Below are positions 1 to 12,104 of a DNA stretch of 64,000 bases, piece after piece. A model generated the notes under the pieces. The model had not been told where the DNA came from. It made no database searches and was given only the letters and a program-made list of their open reading frames with translations. Origin of the DNA: Proteles cristata cristata (Eukaryota; Chordata; Mammalia; Carnivora; Hyaenidae); contig JAESUZ010001745.1 in the NCBI GenBank assembly GCA_017311185.1, forward strand, positions 328,471-392,470, given 5' to 3'. The position numbers and the translations under genes were made by a program. Numbering within the stretch: the stretch's first letter is position 1; every line of letters begins with the position of its first letter.

Positions 1-208
1 ACTTTTGATTACGTCATGATCTCGCGGTTCGTGGGTTCGAGCCCCACGTCGGGCTCTGTGCTGACTGCCAGCTCAGAGCCTGGAGCCTGTTTCAGTCTGT
101 GACTCCCTCTCTCTCTGACCCTCCCCTGCTCACGCTGCCTCTCTCTCTCTCTCTCTCTCTCCTAGAAATAAAAAAAAAAATTAAAAAAATTTTTTTTAAA
201 AAAATAAT
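1..208 (+). mobile_element. Felid CAN-SINE, 5' part cut by the window edge
   Basis: The copy lacks the first ~50 bp of the head. It begins just before the B-box region (GTTCGTGGGTTCGAGCCC), then has GCTGACTGCCAGCTCAG, a CT-rich block and a CCTAGAAATAAA-type A-rich tail. The GACTGCCAGCTCAG and TGACTCCCTCTCTCTCTGA variants place it in the same young subgroup as the copies at 22591, 35605, 60495 and 63810. Confidence 0.9.
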
Positions 209-1168
209 AATTTCAAATGAACAAAATCTTGGAATGGTACTCCTCAGAAGGTACACCTACTTCCTCCTGCTGGGCCTATCCAGGCTTCGCCGTATTATTT
301 ACAATTCTCCAGGAAACTTCGGTTCTGCCTGAAGTTATCATCAGAGAGTGGTGGTTGGTGGATTGGGGGAGGGAACAGCAACAGAAGGGATGAGAAAGAA
401 CCATTGATCACAGTAAAAAAGTACATTAAGAAAAGGTAACGAGACACAGACATTGGCTAAAATAATCTTTCAGTCTAGAAGCTTAATGTAGAGGCTAGAG
501 CTCTGAGCATCCGGATGATGGTAGTGGTGGTGAAAATGGAGTTTGGGTTTCATCACTGAGCTGGAAGAAGCATCAGAAGCCACCACACTTAAAATAGATA
601 ATAATATGGGTAAATCTGATTGGTTCTTCAATGTACCCATAGAGAATTTTAAATATTGTCGTAGGTAACAATAACTGAGTCAAGAAATTAAGATCAAATG
701 GTATGTTATGAAAAATACTAGGCACCTTAGTAACTCTTCATTACGCTCCCTCACGTACCTTAGAACAGGGTAGGAAAGTGCGGAAGCCTCTCAACCACCA
801 AGCCTGGTGTCTCAAGGTCTAGGCTATACAGCCTGAACATAATTTTGGGAGACGAGCTCAAATCCTGCCACAGAATCTATTGCCACTTCTTTATTCAGAA
901 TGCTTGAATGTGTTAGGCTTGGTCATCCATGGCTTTCTCAGAACACAGGACATGAGAAATAACAGAAAAAATTACTATAGGAAAAGTGGGTTAACAGGAA
1001 TTAATAGCTTCATCCTGGTAGGAAATGAGAATCAGGCTATTTGGTACAGAGGCAAGGACACCACAACAAATCTTAAAAGTAAATGTATTGATTTTACATG
1101 GAAATGATTGAATTGAATAAATATCTTGCCTGTTGAAAATATACACTCCCTATTCTGCCTCCAGGATC
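209..1168. other. Unassigned non-coding stretch
   Basis: AT-rich single-copy-looking sequence. I recognise no repeat family and no gene. Short ORFs inside it (for example 880-1107) have no recognisable protein features. Confidence 0.5.
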
Positions 1169-1395
1169 TTTTTTTTTTTTTTTAAGTTTTAATGTTTATT
1201 TATTTTTGAGAGAGAGAGAGAGAGAGAGCATACTAGTGGGGGAGAGGCAGAGAGAGAGGGAGACAAAATTCAAAGGCAGCTCCAGGCTCTGAGCTGTCAG
1301 CACAGAGCCCAACATAGGGCTTGAACCTATGAACTATGAGATCATGACCTAAGCTAAAGTTGGACACTTAACCGACTGAGACACACAGGCACCAC
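1169..1395 (-). mobile_element. Felid CAN-SINE, antisense
   Basis: It starts with a T-run (the reversed A tail), then a (GA)n block, GGCTCTGAGCTGTCAGCACAG, GAGATCATGACCTAAGC and CCGACTGAGACACACAGGCACC. No clear TSD is visible. Several substitutions in the head (ACACACAGG for CCACCCAGG) suggest an older copy. Confidence 0.9.
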
Positions 1396-2100
1396 CACCA
1401 CCCCCTTTTTTTAAATGTAAAACTGACTTCTGTACAAATCAGTGAGCCAAGATTTCTCCTTTTCAAGACTCCATAAATGATTGTAAAGGAATAAAACAAT
1501 TATGGAAGGTGGTACATGTGGACCAGAGACACCCACAGATTCTAATGATGAAAGGCATATGCACGTTTGTATGATCAAGTAATCTGCAGGAAGCTGCAGC
1601 TCAGAACGTGTAGAGGGGGATGCAGTTAATGCCATTGAGGGATGGCTAGGAGAATCTCAGTAAGTCTCAGACCCCAGGATCAGAGATGGGAATGTGAAGT
1701 AGGGCTGGCCGAAACTGTGTATTAACAGGATGTGTATAGATATTTAGAATCCCTTCTCCTACCTTTGCTTGTTAATCAGCCTAATGCCAAGCTCTTCACC
1801 TCAGGTTAATAAAAAAAAAAAAAAATCATAGTTCTTCTCTAAGATAATTGAACAGATTGCCTTGAGAAAAAGTGGGAATGTCTATTATAAAATAAATTCC
1901 TCTTCTGACTGAAACAAGGCCTGAGAGTCAACAAAACTCACCCATAGGCAAAAAGTTCCTTGTCAAATATTTTTTCTCATTCTAAAATGTGAAGATACAT
2001 ATGTGAAGAATCACAAATCATTTGAAGAAATCCTTTAAGCGTTACTGAGAAAGACAAAAGGTTAATAGAAAAGATTAATCCTATAAAAAATATTTCAAAG
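1396..2100. other. Unassigned non-coding stretch
   Basis: No recognisable repeat or gene. It contains an A13-14 run near 1810. Confidence 0.45.
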
Positions 2101-2109
2101 ACGAGAAGA

Positions 2110-3000
2110 AAACTTTTTTGAAAAGTCATTGTAATATACTTTATACTTGAAGCTTAGAAAAACACTACCTATGCAAAATTTGAATGGGATCGTTTTAAAG
2201 AGAATAAAGAATAAAAGAGAACACTTGAAAATTTAAAATACCATTCCAAATTTTTTACAAATTACAGAATAGTTGGAAGATAAAGTTTATAAACTATCCC
2301 AAAATAGAGAATCCAAAAGAAAAGAGAAAATATGTAGGATAAGACAGAAGGTATCAGTCTATAAAATAAATATTCTCAGAAATGAAGGTAGATACACATC
2401 TTCATATATAAATCTGAATGGCCAGAACAACAAATAATTATATACACATAACATTGTGTAATTTCAGGTAACCAGGAAAAAAATTTTCAAAACACAAAAG
2501 TAAGAATATCTTAAAATTGTCCAGAAAATGAGGCCACATACAAAGAAATCAAAATCATGACAATGGCAATTCTTTCAACAGCAAAATTAAATGCTAGAAG
2601 ATATAGTGCAATGTTGTGAAACTTCTGAAGGAAAATGATTTTAAACCTACAATTCTAGATGCAACTAACATATTAATAAAGTATAAGATAGAATAAAGTA
2701 TTTAGAAACCTTCAATTTCTAGTTTATCTTCCCACTCACCTGTTCTTAGGATCTTACTCAAGAATATACATATGAGTGATTCAAGTGATACTGAGACAGA
2801 GACAGAATAAAGGTCATAAAAAGCAATCAACTTTGTTGAACAGTAAAGTCCTAGAATAACAGGTGTACCTCAGGCCTGGAGAGCAACCAATCAAAACTAA
2901 AGTAGAAGGACAGAGATTTTGGGAAAGGACATAGAAAATGTCCTCCATGAAATGGGTAAAGTTATGGAAACCTGGAAAACTTGGGTATAAGATGAAGGCA
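2110..3000. repeat. Possible ancient L1/HAL1-like relic
   Basis: A-rich sequence including a stretch near 2590-2670 that resembles the tail region of very old L1/HAL1 elements (GAAGGAAAATGATTTTAAAC, then a CTACAATTCTAGATG-like string). The young L1 end at 3029 would have landed in it, and 3815-4010 may be its continuation. Family and borders are not certain. Confidence 0.35.
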
Positions 3001-3028
3001 TTGAAAAAAAAAGGGGGGGGGTAATTAA

Positions 3029-3815
3029 ACAGACACATGAAACGACGCTCAGCATCCCTCCTCATCAGGGAAATACAAATCAAAACCACAGTGAGATACT
3101 ACCTCGCCAGTCAGAGTGGCTAAAATGAGCAAATCAGAGAACTCTAAATGCTGGCGAGTATGTGGAGAAACGGGCACCCTCCTACACTGTTGGTGGGAAT
3201 GTAAACTGGTGCAGCCTCTCTGGAAAACTGTGTGGAGGTTCCTCAGAAAGTTAACAATAGAACTCCCCTATGACCCTGCAATAGCACTGCTAGGAACTTA
3301 CCCAAGGGATACAGGAGTGCTGATGCATAGGAGCACATGTACCCCAATGTTCATAGCAGCACTCTCAACGATAGCCAAAACATGGAAAGAGCCTAAGTGT
3401 CCATCAACAGACGAATGGATCAAGAAGATGTGGTTTATCTATACAATGGAATACTACTTGACAATGAGAAAGAATGAAATCTGGCCATTTGTAGCAACAT
3501 GGATGGAGCTTGAGGGTGTTATGCTGAGTGAAATAAGTCAGGCAGAGAAGGACAGCTACCATATGTTCTCACATATAGGAGGATTAGGAGGAACTTAACT
3601 GAGGACCGTGGGGGAGAGGAAGGGGGAAAATAGTTGGGGAGAGGGAGGGAGGCAAACCATGAGGGACTCTTGAATGCTGAGAACAAACTGCGGACTGATG
3701 GGTGTGGGGGGGAGAGGGGGTGATGGGCATGGATGGGCACTTGTGGGGATGAACACTGGGTGTTACATGGAAACTAACTTGACAATAAACAATTTGTAAA
3801 AAAAAAAAAAAAAAG
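3029..3815 (+). mobile_element. 5'-truncated young L1 (ORF2 end plus 3' UTR)
   Basis: This is the last ~790 bp of a LINE-1. It holds the 3' part of ORF2, a short G-rich 3' UTR (GGGGGAGAGGGGG), the closing GACAATAAACAATTTGTAA and a poly(A) run at 3799-3814. The 5' end is cut inside ORF2, after a G-run and a few filler bases. Imperfect flanking repeats (AAGGCATTGAAAAAA near 2994, AAGGCAATTAGAAAA near 3832) are a plausible target-site duplication. It is much less decayed than the other L1 pieces in the window, consistent with a carnivore-specific L1 subfamily. It cannot move: there is no 5' UTR, ORF1, endonuclease or reverse transcriptase. Confidence 0.88.
3116..3598 (+). pseudogene. L1 ORF2 C-terminal remnant
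   Basis: An open frame of 160 codons, read from a GTG since there is no ATG here, runs to a natural TAA. Its translation includes [39 protein letters not shown] and WIKKMWFIYTMEYY. These are hallmarks of the C-terminal part of LINE-1 ORF2p, downstream of the reverse-transcriptase domain. Endonuclease and RT domains are absent because the element is 5'-truncated. The open frame reflects youth rather than function. Nothing suggests it is translated, as no promoter lies upstream. Confidence 0.85.
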
Positions 3816-3831
3816 GAAAAGAAAAAAGAAA

Positions 3832-5670
3832 AGGCAATTAGAAAATTCTGGACAAAATAAAAGTTTCATGAGAAAGTCATGGTCCAAATATTAAGTCAAT
3901 CCAAATTGGAAGAGAAGGTAGCGAACTTCAAGGAAAAGAATGTGCTTGATTCCAAGGAGTAAGGATCTGGAAGATATTGGGGATATGATGAAGCCATTGG
4001 TTTATTTTTTCAAAGAGGAAGCAAAAATACTCAGAAACTCCAGAAAAAAAATTTTTTTTAATTCTGTATGAACAGTAAATACTCCAAATACATAGTAGAC
4101 TCATGTTTTCAGCTATTGATGGAGCACATATAAGGAAAGAGAATTTACTTGAAGTTGATATTCTCCTTTGCATGACTCAGGTATAATTAATTATACTGGA
4201 TTTTTAATTATACCATTCTACTTGGGTCTACTAGAATATTAATATAGCCATAATGTTAACATAGAATATTAACATTGTCATAATAATGGAAATAAATTTA
4301 TTGATTTCAACATTCAAAAAATGTTAGGGAACCAGATGCAAATGAGATTACTTCTGTCAATGTAAAAGGCAGTTGACAGAAGGTTGAAAGTAGGCGTGAG
4401 AAAGAAAAGATGGAGAAAAATGCAAGGACACCATGTGGCCTTGTGTTTGGACAAATGAATGTGTATGAACAAACTAATAACTTTTAATTTGGGCTTAAAT
4501 AGTCTGGGGTTAGGCAGCTTCTGAATATTGTTCATTGTGAAGACACTGTCTGAGCTAGCATCTCTGTAATTCTCTTGGTTGTTTTATTCATGTTGAAAGA
4601 GAGCTGTTACATTTTTCAGAAATATCCAAACAGAAGAAACAGGTAGATACACAAAGAGTTTTTCTCTTATCTAGACTTTGCCTTTATATTTGGGAAAGGA
4701 AGCTCTGTCTTCCAAAGAAGCAGTCTTCTCCTATGTCTAGTTGGGTAGATTGGAATCACCCACCCACATTTAGATCAATCACCGTCTAAAGGGAATTTGA
4801 TTAGCATCTTCGGGGTGTTAGGCTAGGGTTGGGATCTATCCCTCCTGAGCTCAAGGTATCTCAATCTAGTACCTGAAAAAAATTGGAGGTGGTGTGATGG
4901 GGTGCGGGGAGAGAGAAATGGTGGATTAAAGTAGCACAGTAATATGTTTGTTTTGAAAATAAAACATTCTCCAGAATTAGGAATGCTCATGTCTTCTTTT
5001 ACCCCATTTAACCTGACCTTGTATGTCAGATTGACCTGGTAAAAACTTAGCTCAGTCAGGATTATTTCAAACAGTAAGGTTCAGTGATAGAATTGTCAAG
5101 GGGTGCATCAGTTGAGTATTAGCAGGTATAGAGCTTCGATTATGAATTAGGCTTCTTAACTGGCAGACACAGGTTGCTGACATTGTTACTTGACACAATT
5201 CAGGTAACTGTGAATTAGTGGATTAGTGATTACATATAAACTATTGTTAAAGGATCAGCTATTTGAAGGGTAAGACTGTGATAGATGATATGCTTAGAAA
5301 GTGCTGAGTCTGTTTTTGATGCCACGATATACATATCCTCCTACTAAATACGTAGTTTAAAACAAAATGTATCTTTTTATATAATGCTTCTAGAATACTG
5401 TGAGAGCTGACATCCATGATATGAATACAAGTTAGGTTTAACATTTCAGTATCTTAATTATTTATTATCTAAGATGGGAAGCTTGAGTATTCATTAACAA
5501 GCTGCAAAATGATGCTGTTGTGTTACTTATGAATCTTTGTGAAGGGTAACTCTGGTAGGCTACCTTTTCTTTGAGTGCAGTGCTTAAGAAATCAAACAGA
5601 TATTTCAAAGACCTGAAACAGCTGAGTGTGTGGGTGATTTCTATGGAAGGATTCAGTTGATCAGTATCAA
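3832..5670. other. Unassigned non-coding stretch
   Basis: AT-rich sequence. The first ~180 bp may continue the old relic that the L1 interrupted. The rest (4010-5670) shows no family I can name and no gene-like ORF. Confidence 0.45.
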
Positions 5671-5679
5671 GGCTTTGGA

Positions 5680-5835
5680 GTTAGCTTCGAATTCCAGCCT
5701 TGCCAAACCTTCTGAGTCTCAGTTTCCCATCTGTACAGAGGTAGTAACAATATAGTATTTTTTCTCTTAAAGAGGTTGTAATGAGAAATGCATGTAAGAT
5801 ATTTTAGTACAGCACCTGTCAAGAATCATACCCCT
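5680..5835 (+). repeat. MIR relic
   Basis: CTGAGTCTCAGTTTCCCATCTGTACAGAGG followed in order by a GTTGTAATGAG-like and a CAGCACCTGTC-like segment matches the MIR core and 3' half. It is heavily diverged, as expected of this mammal-wide SINE. Confidence 0.75.
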
Positions 5836-6124
5836 CTCATTCATATTTCAGCAATTCAATAATTTAAATTATGCAATAATTTAAATAAAGCCTGAGATAA
5901 ATTGTATATACATGATTGCTAAAAAGCTGCTTCCAAGCAAATTAATACTTTTCTTAAAATTTTCATGGAGAACTTCCAAACTACTTGAGAATTAACCACT
6001 TTCAAACATTCAAAGCACTTTTAGACTAAGTGTCCCCATATAAACAATTAATAGACTAATTATAAAGCTCCCCCATCTATTGTTACAGTATATTCCTTGA
6101 AAACCTCCACTGGAGAATTATTTA

Positions 6125-6765
6125 ACAATCCCTTATGTAGTCTCACTAGGTGGTAGGCAAATAGATACTTTACAAATATTAATCTATCCTCATAACAACC
6201 CGATGAGAAAGGTGCCATTATCTTTCCATGTTATAGTCAAAGAAACCAAGGGATAGGAGGTTAAGTAACTTGTCCATAGTAACTGACATGCTGCAGGGCA
6301 CTCTCAGCACTTCTTCAGGGCCCATGCTGTCATTGTAGGTGTTCTGGTGCTGACAGTCACAGGTGAGTCTTCCTCAGAAATTTGCTTAGGCCACAGCAAG
6401 CTGCTGTACCCACAGCTATTCACCACCCTCAAAAGCAACCCACATCCAGTGCCCCTTACCTCAATGCAGAACATCTCTGAAAAACCATCCTAGCTCCTGA
6501 GCAAACATGAGGGGATCAGCTGCAGCCTGTCTTGCAGCTATGACTACTCCAACTTATCCTTCCTCTCAGTCATGTTCTCCTCACTCCCTGTGAGTGTTGA
6601 TCCTGAGAGCACCAACCAGTAAGTCCCTTGCATGGACATCTCTGCCTCCGAGCCCGTTTCCCAGGGGGCCGACCTAAGACAGACATATATCTAATAAGTG
6701 GTAGGGCTGACTGGAACCATCTGGCTCCAGAATCTCTTCCCTTAACCACTAAGCTCTGCTATTAC
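6125..6765 (-). repeat. MIR, antisense, split by an LTR
   Basis: The left part (6125-6288) reads CCTCATAACAACCCGATGAGAAAGG ... GAGGTTAAGTAACTTGTCC, the reversed MIR core. The right part (6686-6765) continues it exactly (TAATAAGTGGTAGGGCTGACTGG ... CTTAACCACTA). The insertion at 6289-6681 separates the halves, so joining across it restores a collinear MIR. Confidence 0.85.
6289..6681 (+). mobile_element. Solo LTR of an endogenous retrovirus inserted in a MIR
   Basis: The block of 393 bp begins TG and ends CA (...CCGACCTAAGACA). GACA flanks it on both sides (6285-6288 and 6682-6685), or GACAT if one base is shared. Near the 3' end, TGATCCTGAGAGCACC, a degraded poly(A)-signal region (CAGTAAGTCCCTTGC) and CCCAGGGGGCCGACCTA match the usual end of ERV LTRs. 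There is no internal retroviral sequence, so it is a solo LTR. The class is uncertain: its 3' end resembles the ERVL-type LTR at 55017. Confidence 0.75.
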
Positions 6766-6769
6766 ATTA

Positions 6770-7530
6770 TAACAATTCATGCTAATAATATGCTTTGTAA
6801 AGTAAAAGTTCTCACTTAAGAAATATCCCGTAAAACAGATTTTTTTTAGTAATCCATTTTTCTTTCCCATTCACCCAGACAGGCAAGGTTGTTGATGCCG
6901 TTCCTTTTCCAGATAAATATTTTGAGATCTTTAAGCTCTGTTACACCCTAGATCCCATTACAACGGCAAGCCAATGGGCTCAACAAAGGGCTCTCTGACT
7001 AAGATGATAAATATATACCTTTAGAAGCCAATAAATGGGAACTAGCTCTAAGTTGAGGCTTCCACAGAGCCTCTTAGGCACTCAAGACTTTTGAGTCTCT
7101 GTGTCACCATGAGAGTAAACTCTGTCTTCTGGATTGAAACAAGCACAGACAATATGCTGATGGTTTTTCTAATTTCTTATAGTAGGTTTTCCATCTCTCA
7201 TGCAGTTCCCTAGGAATACTATGTCTTGATCCCAAGCCCAAGTGGAAACCTGTTGAGCTAAGCTTCCACAAGTCTCTTCCCCACTTCAGTGATGTCGTAA
7301 GAATACAAGAAAGCAAGCCTGACTCCCCCAACCCTACATGTTAGCACTTATTCTTGTAGTGCAGCAGGGTGGCTCATGTTCTCAACTAACAGCTGAAGCA
7401 CTCTCTGGTGGGGTGGGTGCTACAGGGCTCAAGTACATCTTTAGAAGGTCAATATGTTCAGAAAAGCTCTAAAAGGGGAAAAAAAGCACTATCACTTAAT
7501 GTGGGAAAAATTATGTTGAGGAACAAAGGC
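6770..7530. other. Unassigned non-coding stretch
   Basis: No repeat family or gene recognised. The short antisense ORF at 7104-7331 has no domain-like features. Confidence 0.45.
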
Positions 7531-7534
7531 TTCA

Positions 7535-7870
7535 AAAACTCATAGGCTTATAACAACAAAGATTTGTTTGTGACCCTTGTGATAGGTCCATGAAAGGTTG
7601 ACTGAAGGCTGTTCCATGTCATCTTTGCTTCATGATCCAGATTGATAGAGTTTCCCCATGGATAGAACTGAATTCATGGCAGAGTGAAAGTAGAGCACAA
7701 GAGAACTATGGATAACTTCTGCTCATATTTCATTGTTTCAAGCAAGTCACATGCACATGACCAAGCCTGAGGTCAACAGGGAGACTTATATAATCCTTTC
7801 TCAGAGAAAGACAAGTGAAGAATAGTATGAAACATAATTTAGCACAGTCCCCAATTTTATTCATAATTAT
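7535..7870 (+). repeat. Ancient interspersed repeat, family not assigned
   Basis: CATAGGCTTATAACAACAAAGATTTGTTTG near the start and CATTGTTTCAAGCAAGTCACATG near the end match a common old mammalian repeat with the core CATTGGCCAAAGCAAGTCACATGGCC. The segment at 9150-9470 looks like a second copy in the same orientation. Confidence 0.5.
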
Positions 7871-9140
7871 TTGTTTCCCTCCCTTCTGCATACAAAATAC
7901 ACTCATTTCCCTCCCAGAGGAGAAAAATACAAAATTTCAGGAATAGCATCAAGATTAAAGTAAACCATTTGAGGATTGTCTTTTCCACATCAGATCTGAG
8001 TGTGGTTTCTCTTCATTAAGAGACCCACACATCCACAAGTCAATGTTAGAAGACAGAGAGCATTAATTGCAGCAAATATTCCCTTTCAGGAAGAGAAATC
8101 ACAAGAAACATGAAGCAATTCTGAAAACACATTGGGTAAGTGTTTCAGGACTGCCTCCTACTCCCCTGCCCCCTGAGAATAAGGAACACTCCTTGATGAG
8201 ACCCTTCTTCTGTTCCCAGAGAATAGGCTTTCAGTGTGCTAACCTCTGTAGCTCTTGGCTTGACTCTCTGGAAAGTTTCTCTTTCTCCCATATTCTTCTT
8301 GGCCACAATTGAACCTCTTGGTTGGAACGTTGGAGGATATGTTCTCCTTGGAAGGAGGTAAGCCACTTTCTCAGCCTATTTCCACTACATGGACTACTGG
8401 GGGTCCCAAGGGTCATTTTTAGTCAAGATCACTCACAATGATATTTAGTCCCAACTAGTACAATATTCTGGGAAATGGGCTTTTTTATTTATTTGATTCC
8501 ATCCAGTTTCATGTGCCTATAGCTTCATCCTCAGTTCTTCTCAAGACACACCTCTTTCTCTAAACTTAATTAAAAGTGACTTGAGCTTATCAGGTTCCTT
8601 GGAAGTGGGTGTCAGTTCATGCCCTTAATCTCTTATCCATGAGCTATTTTATCTAACTAAAAGGACGCTATCTTAAGTAATTCAAAATTTATAACAAGGA
8701 ATGTAATGGCCATATATTTGCTTTCATCCTTGAAATGAGGTGAGTTTTATTTGCCCTTGTGTAGGTCAAATGACTCTCAGTTTCATCTTTGATATTTAAG
8801 GAAGAGAAACAAATGCATTTTCAATTCTATTCCCTTTCATCTATGATTGCAAATTGACTTTTTATTTTTCTTAATCTGTCTTGTAATATATGAGTAAGGT
8901 GTGTCACTAATTTTATTTGCAACATCTATACCTAAATCCAAAGATCACTCAGTATATTGACTATCTCCCAAGTTAACACAAGCAACAGTTTTACCAAATG
9001 TTTTGCCACTGCATAAATACGGATTGTCCTCTTTCCAGACTCCATTAACGAAGCTTCTTTATTGCCCATTGGCTGGCTCCTGAGCCAATGTCACATAGCT
9101 TTTTGTTAGAGTAGCACTGCACTTTTTGATACCAATTTCT
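7870..9140. other. Unassigned non-coding stretch
   Basis: Nothing recognisable. Several overlapping short ORFs (8067-8416) are mutually antisense and look like chance. Confidence 0.45.
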
Positions 9141-9149
9141 TCATAAACT

Positions 9150-9470
9150 AGTGTAGGCTAAATAATACTATGCTAATAAAAAACTTAAAAATCTCAGTGG
9201 GTTTTAACATCAAAGATTAATTTGTCAGGCTACTTACCAATATGGTCCTCCACCAGATCATCTTCATTCCAGAACCTAGGTTGATGGGGCAGCCTCTGTC
9301 TACACACTGCCAGTCTTTTGGCAGGGGAACAGAGAACATGGAAGACACAGAAGCCCTAAGAGCTTCTGCTCATAGGTGGCCTGAATTTCTTCCAATTACT
9401 TTTCATTGGCCAAAGCCAATGACTGGATGTGGTAAAGTATAATCCTCCCAGATGGAGGAGGAAACACAAC
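9150..9470 (+). repeat. Second copy of the ancient repeat seen at 7535
   Basis: AAAAATCTCAGTGGGTTTTAACATC at the start, CTAGGTTGATGGGGCAGCCTCTGTC in the middle and TTCATTGGCCAAAGCCAATGAC near the end follow the same old consensus in the same order. The family name is not assigned. Confidence 0.5.
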
Positions 9471-9829
9471 TCTATAAATCTATAAAATCTATAAATCAAT
9501 AAAGCCTAACAGAACTCTAACTTCATCAGCTCAATAATAGGAAATTAGAGAGAGACACGTTTTATCCATCCTATAAACATATGCTGTAAAATTCCCTTGC
9601 TTTGGCTAACCAGTGGCACTAATATAATCTATGGGGTCAGAAACTATGACTTGATAAGGTGGTTCTTTTTGAAGATTGTTGGCAAAGGCACAATTTTGCT
9701 TACTTCCAATGGAATATTTTTACCAAGCACAATTCCAATGTTTTATGTAAGGTAACATACATATGATTTATTTCTTCACTTCTATAACTTCTCTTTACAG
9801 CTGAAGCATACAGGACACTAAATTTAAGT

Positions 9830-11100
9830 ATTCAGCTCAATGAAAACTTACATTTGTATTTACCTGTATAACCACCATTTGGATCAAGATGTAGGATATT
9901 TTCAGAATTCCAAAAGGTACTCTTGTGAGTTTTCTCAGTCACTACTTATCCTATCTCCTGTAAGTAACCACTAATCTGACTTTTATCATGTTTGATCACC
10001 TTAATTTTGTCTATTCTTTTTTAAAAATTTTTTAAAATATTTTTAATGTTTTTAAAATCTATTTCTGAGAGAGAGAGAGACAGCGTGAGCAGGGGAGGGT
10101 CAGAGAGAGAGGGAGACACAGAATATGAAACAGACTCCAGGCTCTGAGCTAGCTGTCAGCACAGAGCCTGACGTGGGGCTTGAACCCATGAACTATGAGA
10201 TCATGACCTGAGCCAAAGTCGGATGCTTAACCGACTGAGCCACCCAGGCACCCCTTGAATTTCATACAATGTATAGTCTTTTCTGTTTGGCTTCTTTGCC
10301 TGAACATAGTATCTGTGAAAGCCATCCATGGTGAGGTGTGCATCAGTAATTTGCTTTTTAGTGCTGTGTAGTATTCCAGTATATGGACTATTTCCAGTTT
10401 GAAGCTATTATGAATAAAGCCACTATGACCATCCTTATATGTGGTTAAGAGTACTGTAGACTCTTAGGTATAAACCTAAGAATGAAATTGCTAAGAAATT
10501 TCCCCCCAGTCTATGGCTCACCTTTTTATCTTATTAATAGTATTTTTTAAAGAATAAACATCTTTAACTTTGATGCCAATTGGCTGATATTTTTCTTTTA
10601 GATTTTGTGCTTTTTGTGTTGTGTAGAAGAGATCTTTACCAAACCCAAGGTCACTCAGATTTCAGAAATTTTATAATGTTAGCTGTTACTTTTAGTTCTA
10701 TGGCCTATTTCAAGATAAATTGTGTATATAATATGAGGTAACAGTCAAGGTTCATTATTTTGCATATGGGTATCCAATTGTTCCAGCACCATTTGGCAAA
10801 TAACTATTCTTCCTTCATGAAATTGCTTTGTGTCTTCGCTAGAAATCAATTGACAATATGTGTAGGCATATTTCTAGACTCTCCATTCTGTTCCACTGAT
10901 CAATTTGTCATTCTTGACACAAATAGTATACTATCTTGATTACTTTCACTTTATAATAAGTCTTAGAGTCAGGTAGGTTAACTCTTCCAACTCTATTTCA
11001 AAACTGTTTGGGCTATTCTTAATCTTTTGAATATCACATATATTTTAGAATAAGCATGTCAATTTCTAAAAAAAAATTAAAAATTATGCTGTGCTGAAAC
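9830..11100 (-). repeat. Old L1M fragment, antisense, interrupted by a SINE
   Basis: Read on the minus strand this gives L1 ORF2 into its 3' UTR. Plus-strand landmarks are AACCACTAATCTGAC, TCATACAATGTATAGTCTTTTCTG, TATCCAATTGTTCCAGCACCATTTG and CTCCATTCTGTTCCACTGATC, all reversed L1M strings in the right order. An internal deletion lies near 10510. The SINE at 10017-10254 sits in it. The sequence is strongly diverged. Confidence 0.75.
10017..10254 (-). mobile_element. Felid CAN-SINE, antisense, inside old L1M
   Basis: It shows an A/T-rich reversed tail, (GA)n, CAGCGTGAGCAGGGGAGGGTC, GCTCTGAGCTAGCTGTCAGCACAG, GAGATCATGACCTGAGCC and CCGACTGAGCCACCCAGGCACCCC. The flanking L1M sequence is collinear across it. 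No clear TSD was found. Confidence 0.92.
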
Positions 11101-11320
11101 TATAGCTCTGACAGGAATTTAATTCCTAGTTATATATCCAAGAAAAATATACACTTATGTGTATAAGGACACATGTACAGACTCGCCCGTATTAGTATTA
11201 CTTATAACCATCCCCAACTGCTATTATAATAATCCCAAACAAAACAAACATTCGTTAATATTAAAATAATTATATTCTATACAGAAAAGGAAATGAAAAA
11301 ACTACACTTACATTCTTCAA

Positions 11321-11862
11321 TGTATCAATCAGGATGCCCCAGAGAAATAGGATCAATAAGATGGAGAGAGAGAGAGAAGGAGTGGGATTTATTATAGGAA
11401 TTGGCTCACATGATTATGGAGGCTGACAAGTTAGGAGACCCGCAGGGTAAGTTGACAAATTGGAGATCCAGTAGAGTCAGTGGTATAGTTCCAGTCCAAG
11501 TTCAAAGACCTGAGGACCACAACAGCTAATAGTATAGTTCCAGGCTGAATGCCAGCAGGCCCAAAACTTAGGAAGAGCCAATGTTTCAGAGAGAGTCTAC
11601 AGTCAGGGGAAAAACCAAACAATAATGAAATCTCAGCTCAAAGGCAGGCAGGAAGGAGTTTTGTTTGTTTGTTTTGTTTTGTTTTTTCCATTCAGACCTT
11701 CAACTAATTGGATGAAGCCCATCAACACTAGGGATGGCAATCTGCTTTACTAACTACCAATTCAAATGTTAATCTTATCCAGAAACACCCTGAATAATGT
11801 TTGACCAAAGGTCTGGGCACTCTGTGGACCAGTTAGGTCAACATATAAAATTAACCATCAAA
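11321..11862 (-). mobile_element. MLT2-type (ERVL) LTR, antisense
   Basis: It begins TGTATCAATCAGGATGCCCC, continues AGAGAAATAGGATCAATAAG, a (GA)n tract and ATTGGCTCACATGATTATGG, and ends TAATGTTTGACCAAAGGTCTGGGCAC ... TAAAATTAACCATCA. This is the reversed MLT2 LTR over its full length (~540 bp). Flanks TTCAA and ATCAA are a possible decayed 5 bp TSD. It is a solo LTR with a T/G-rich run at 11659-11690. Confidence 0.85.
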
Positions 11863-12104
11863 ATCAACATAAATCAATCTCTCAAATAGGATGTTGAAAG
11901 AAGGAATCAAGTTATAAATAATATACTAGTGTTAACTCTGTGTCTGTAAATTTTTTAAAAGTAAAGCAAATGATATTTTCCGGGATATGTATATAGTCTA
12001 CATAGTAGTAAAAGAAGCCTAAGAATTGGAATTATGGTTACTTCTAAAAGTAAGGGAAGGGCATATCTATCAGCGGTTCCCTTCTATAGTACTGGCAATT
12101 TCAT

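Noticed and set aside
3116..3598. A 160-codon open frame that could be called a protein-coding gene
   Set aside because: Its sequence is the C-terminal end of L1 ORF2, read from a GTG in a 5'-truncated, poly(A)-tailed retrotransposon.
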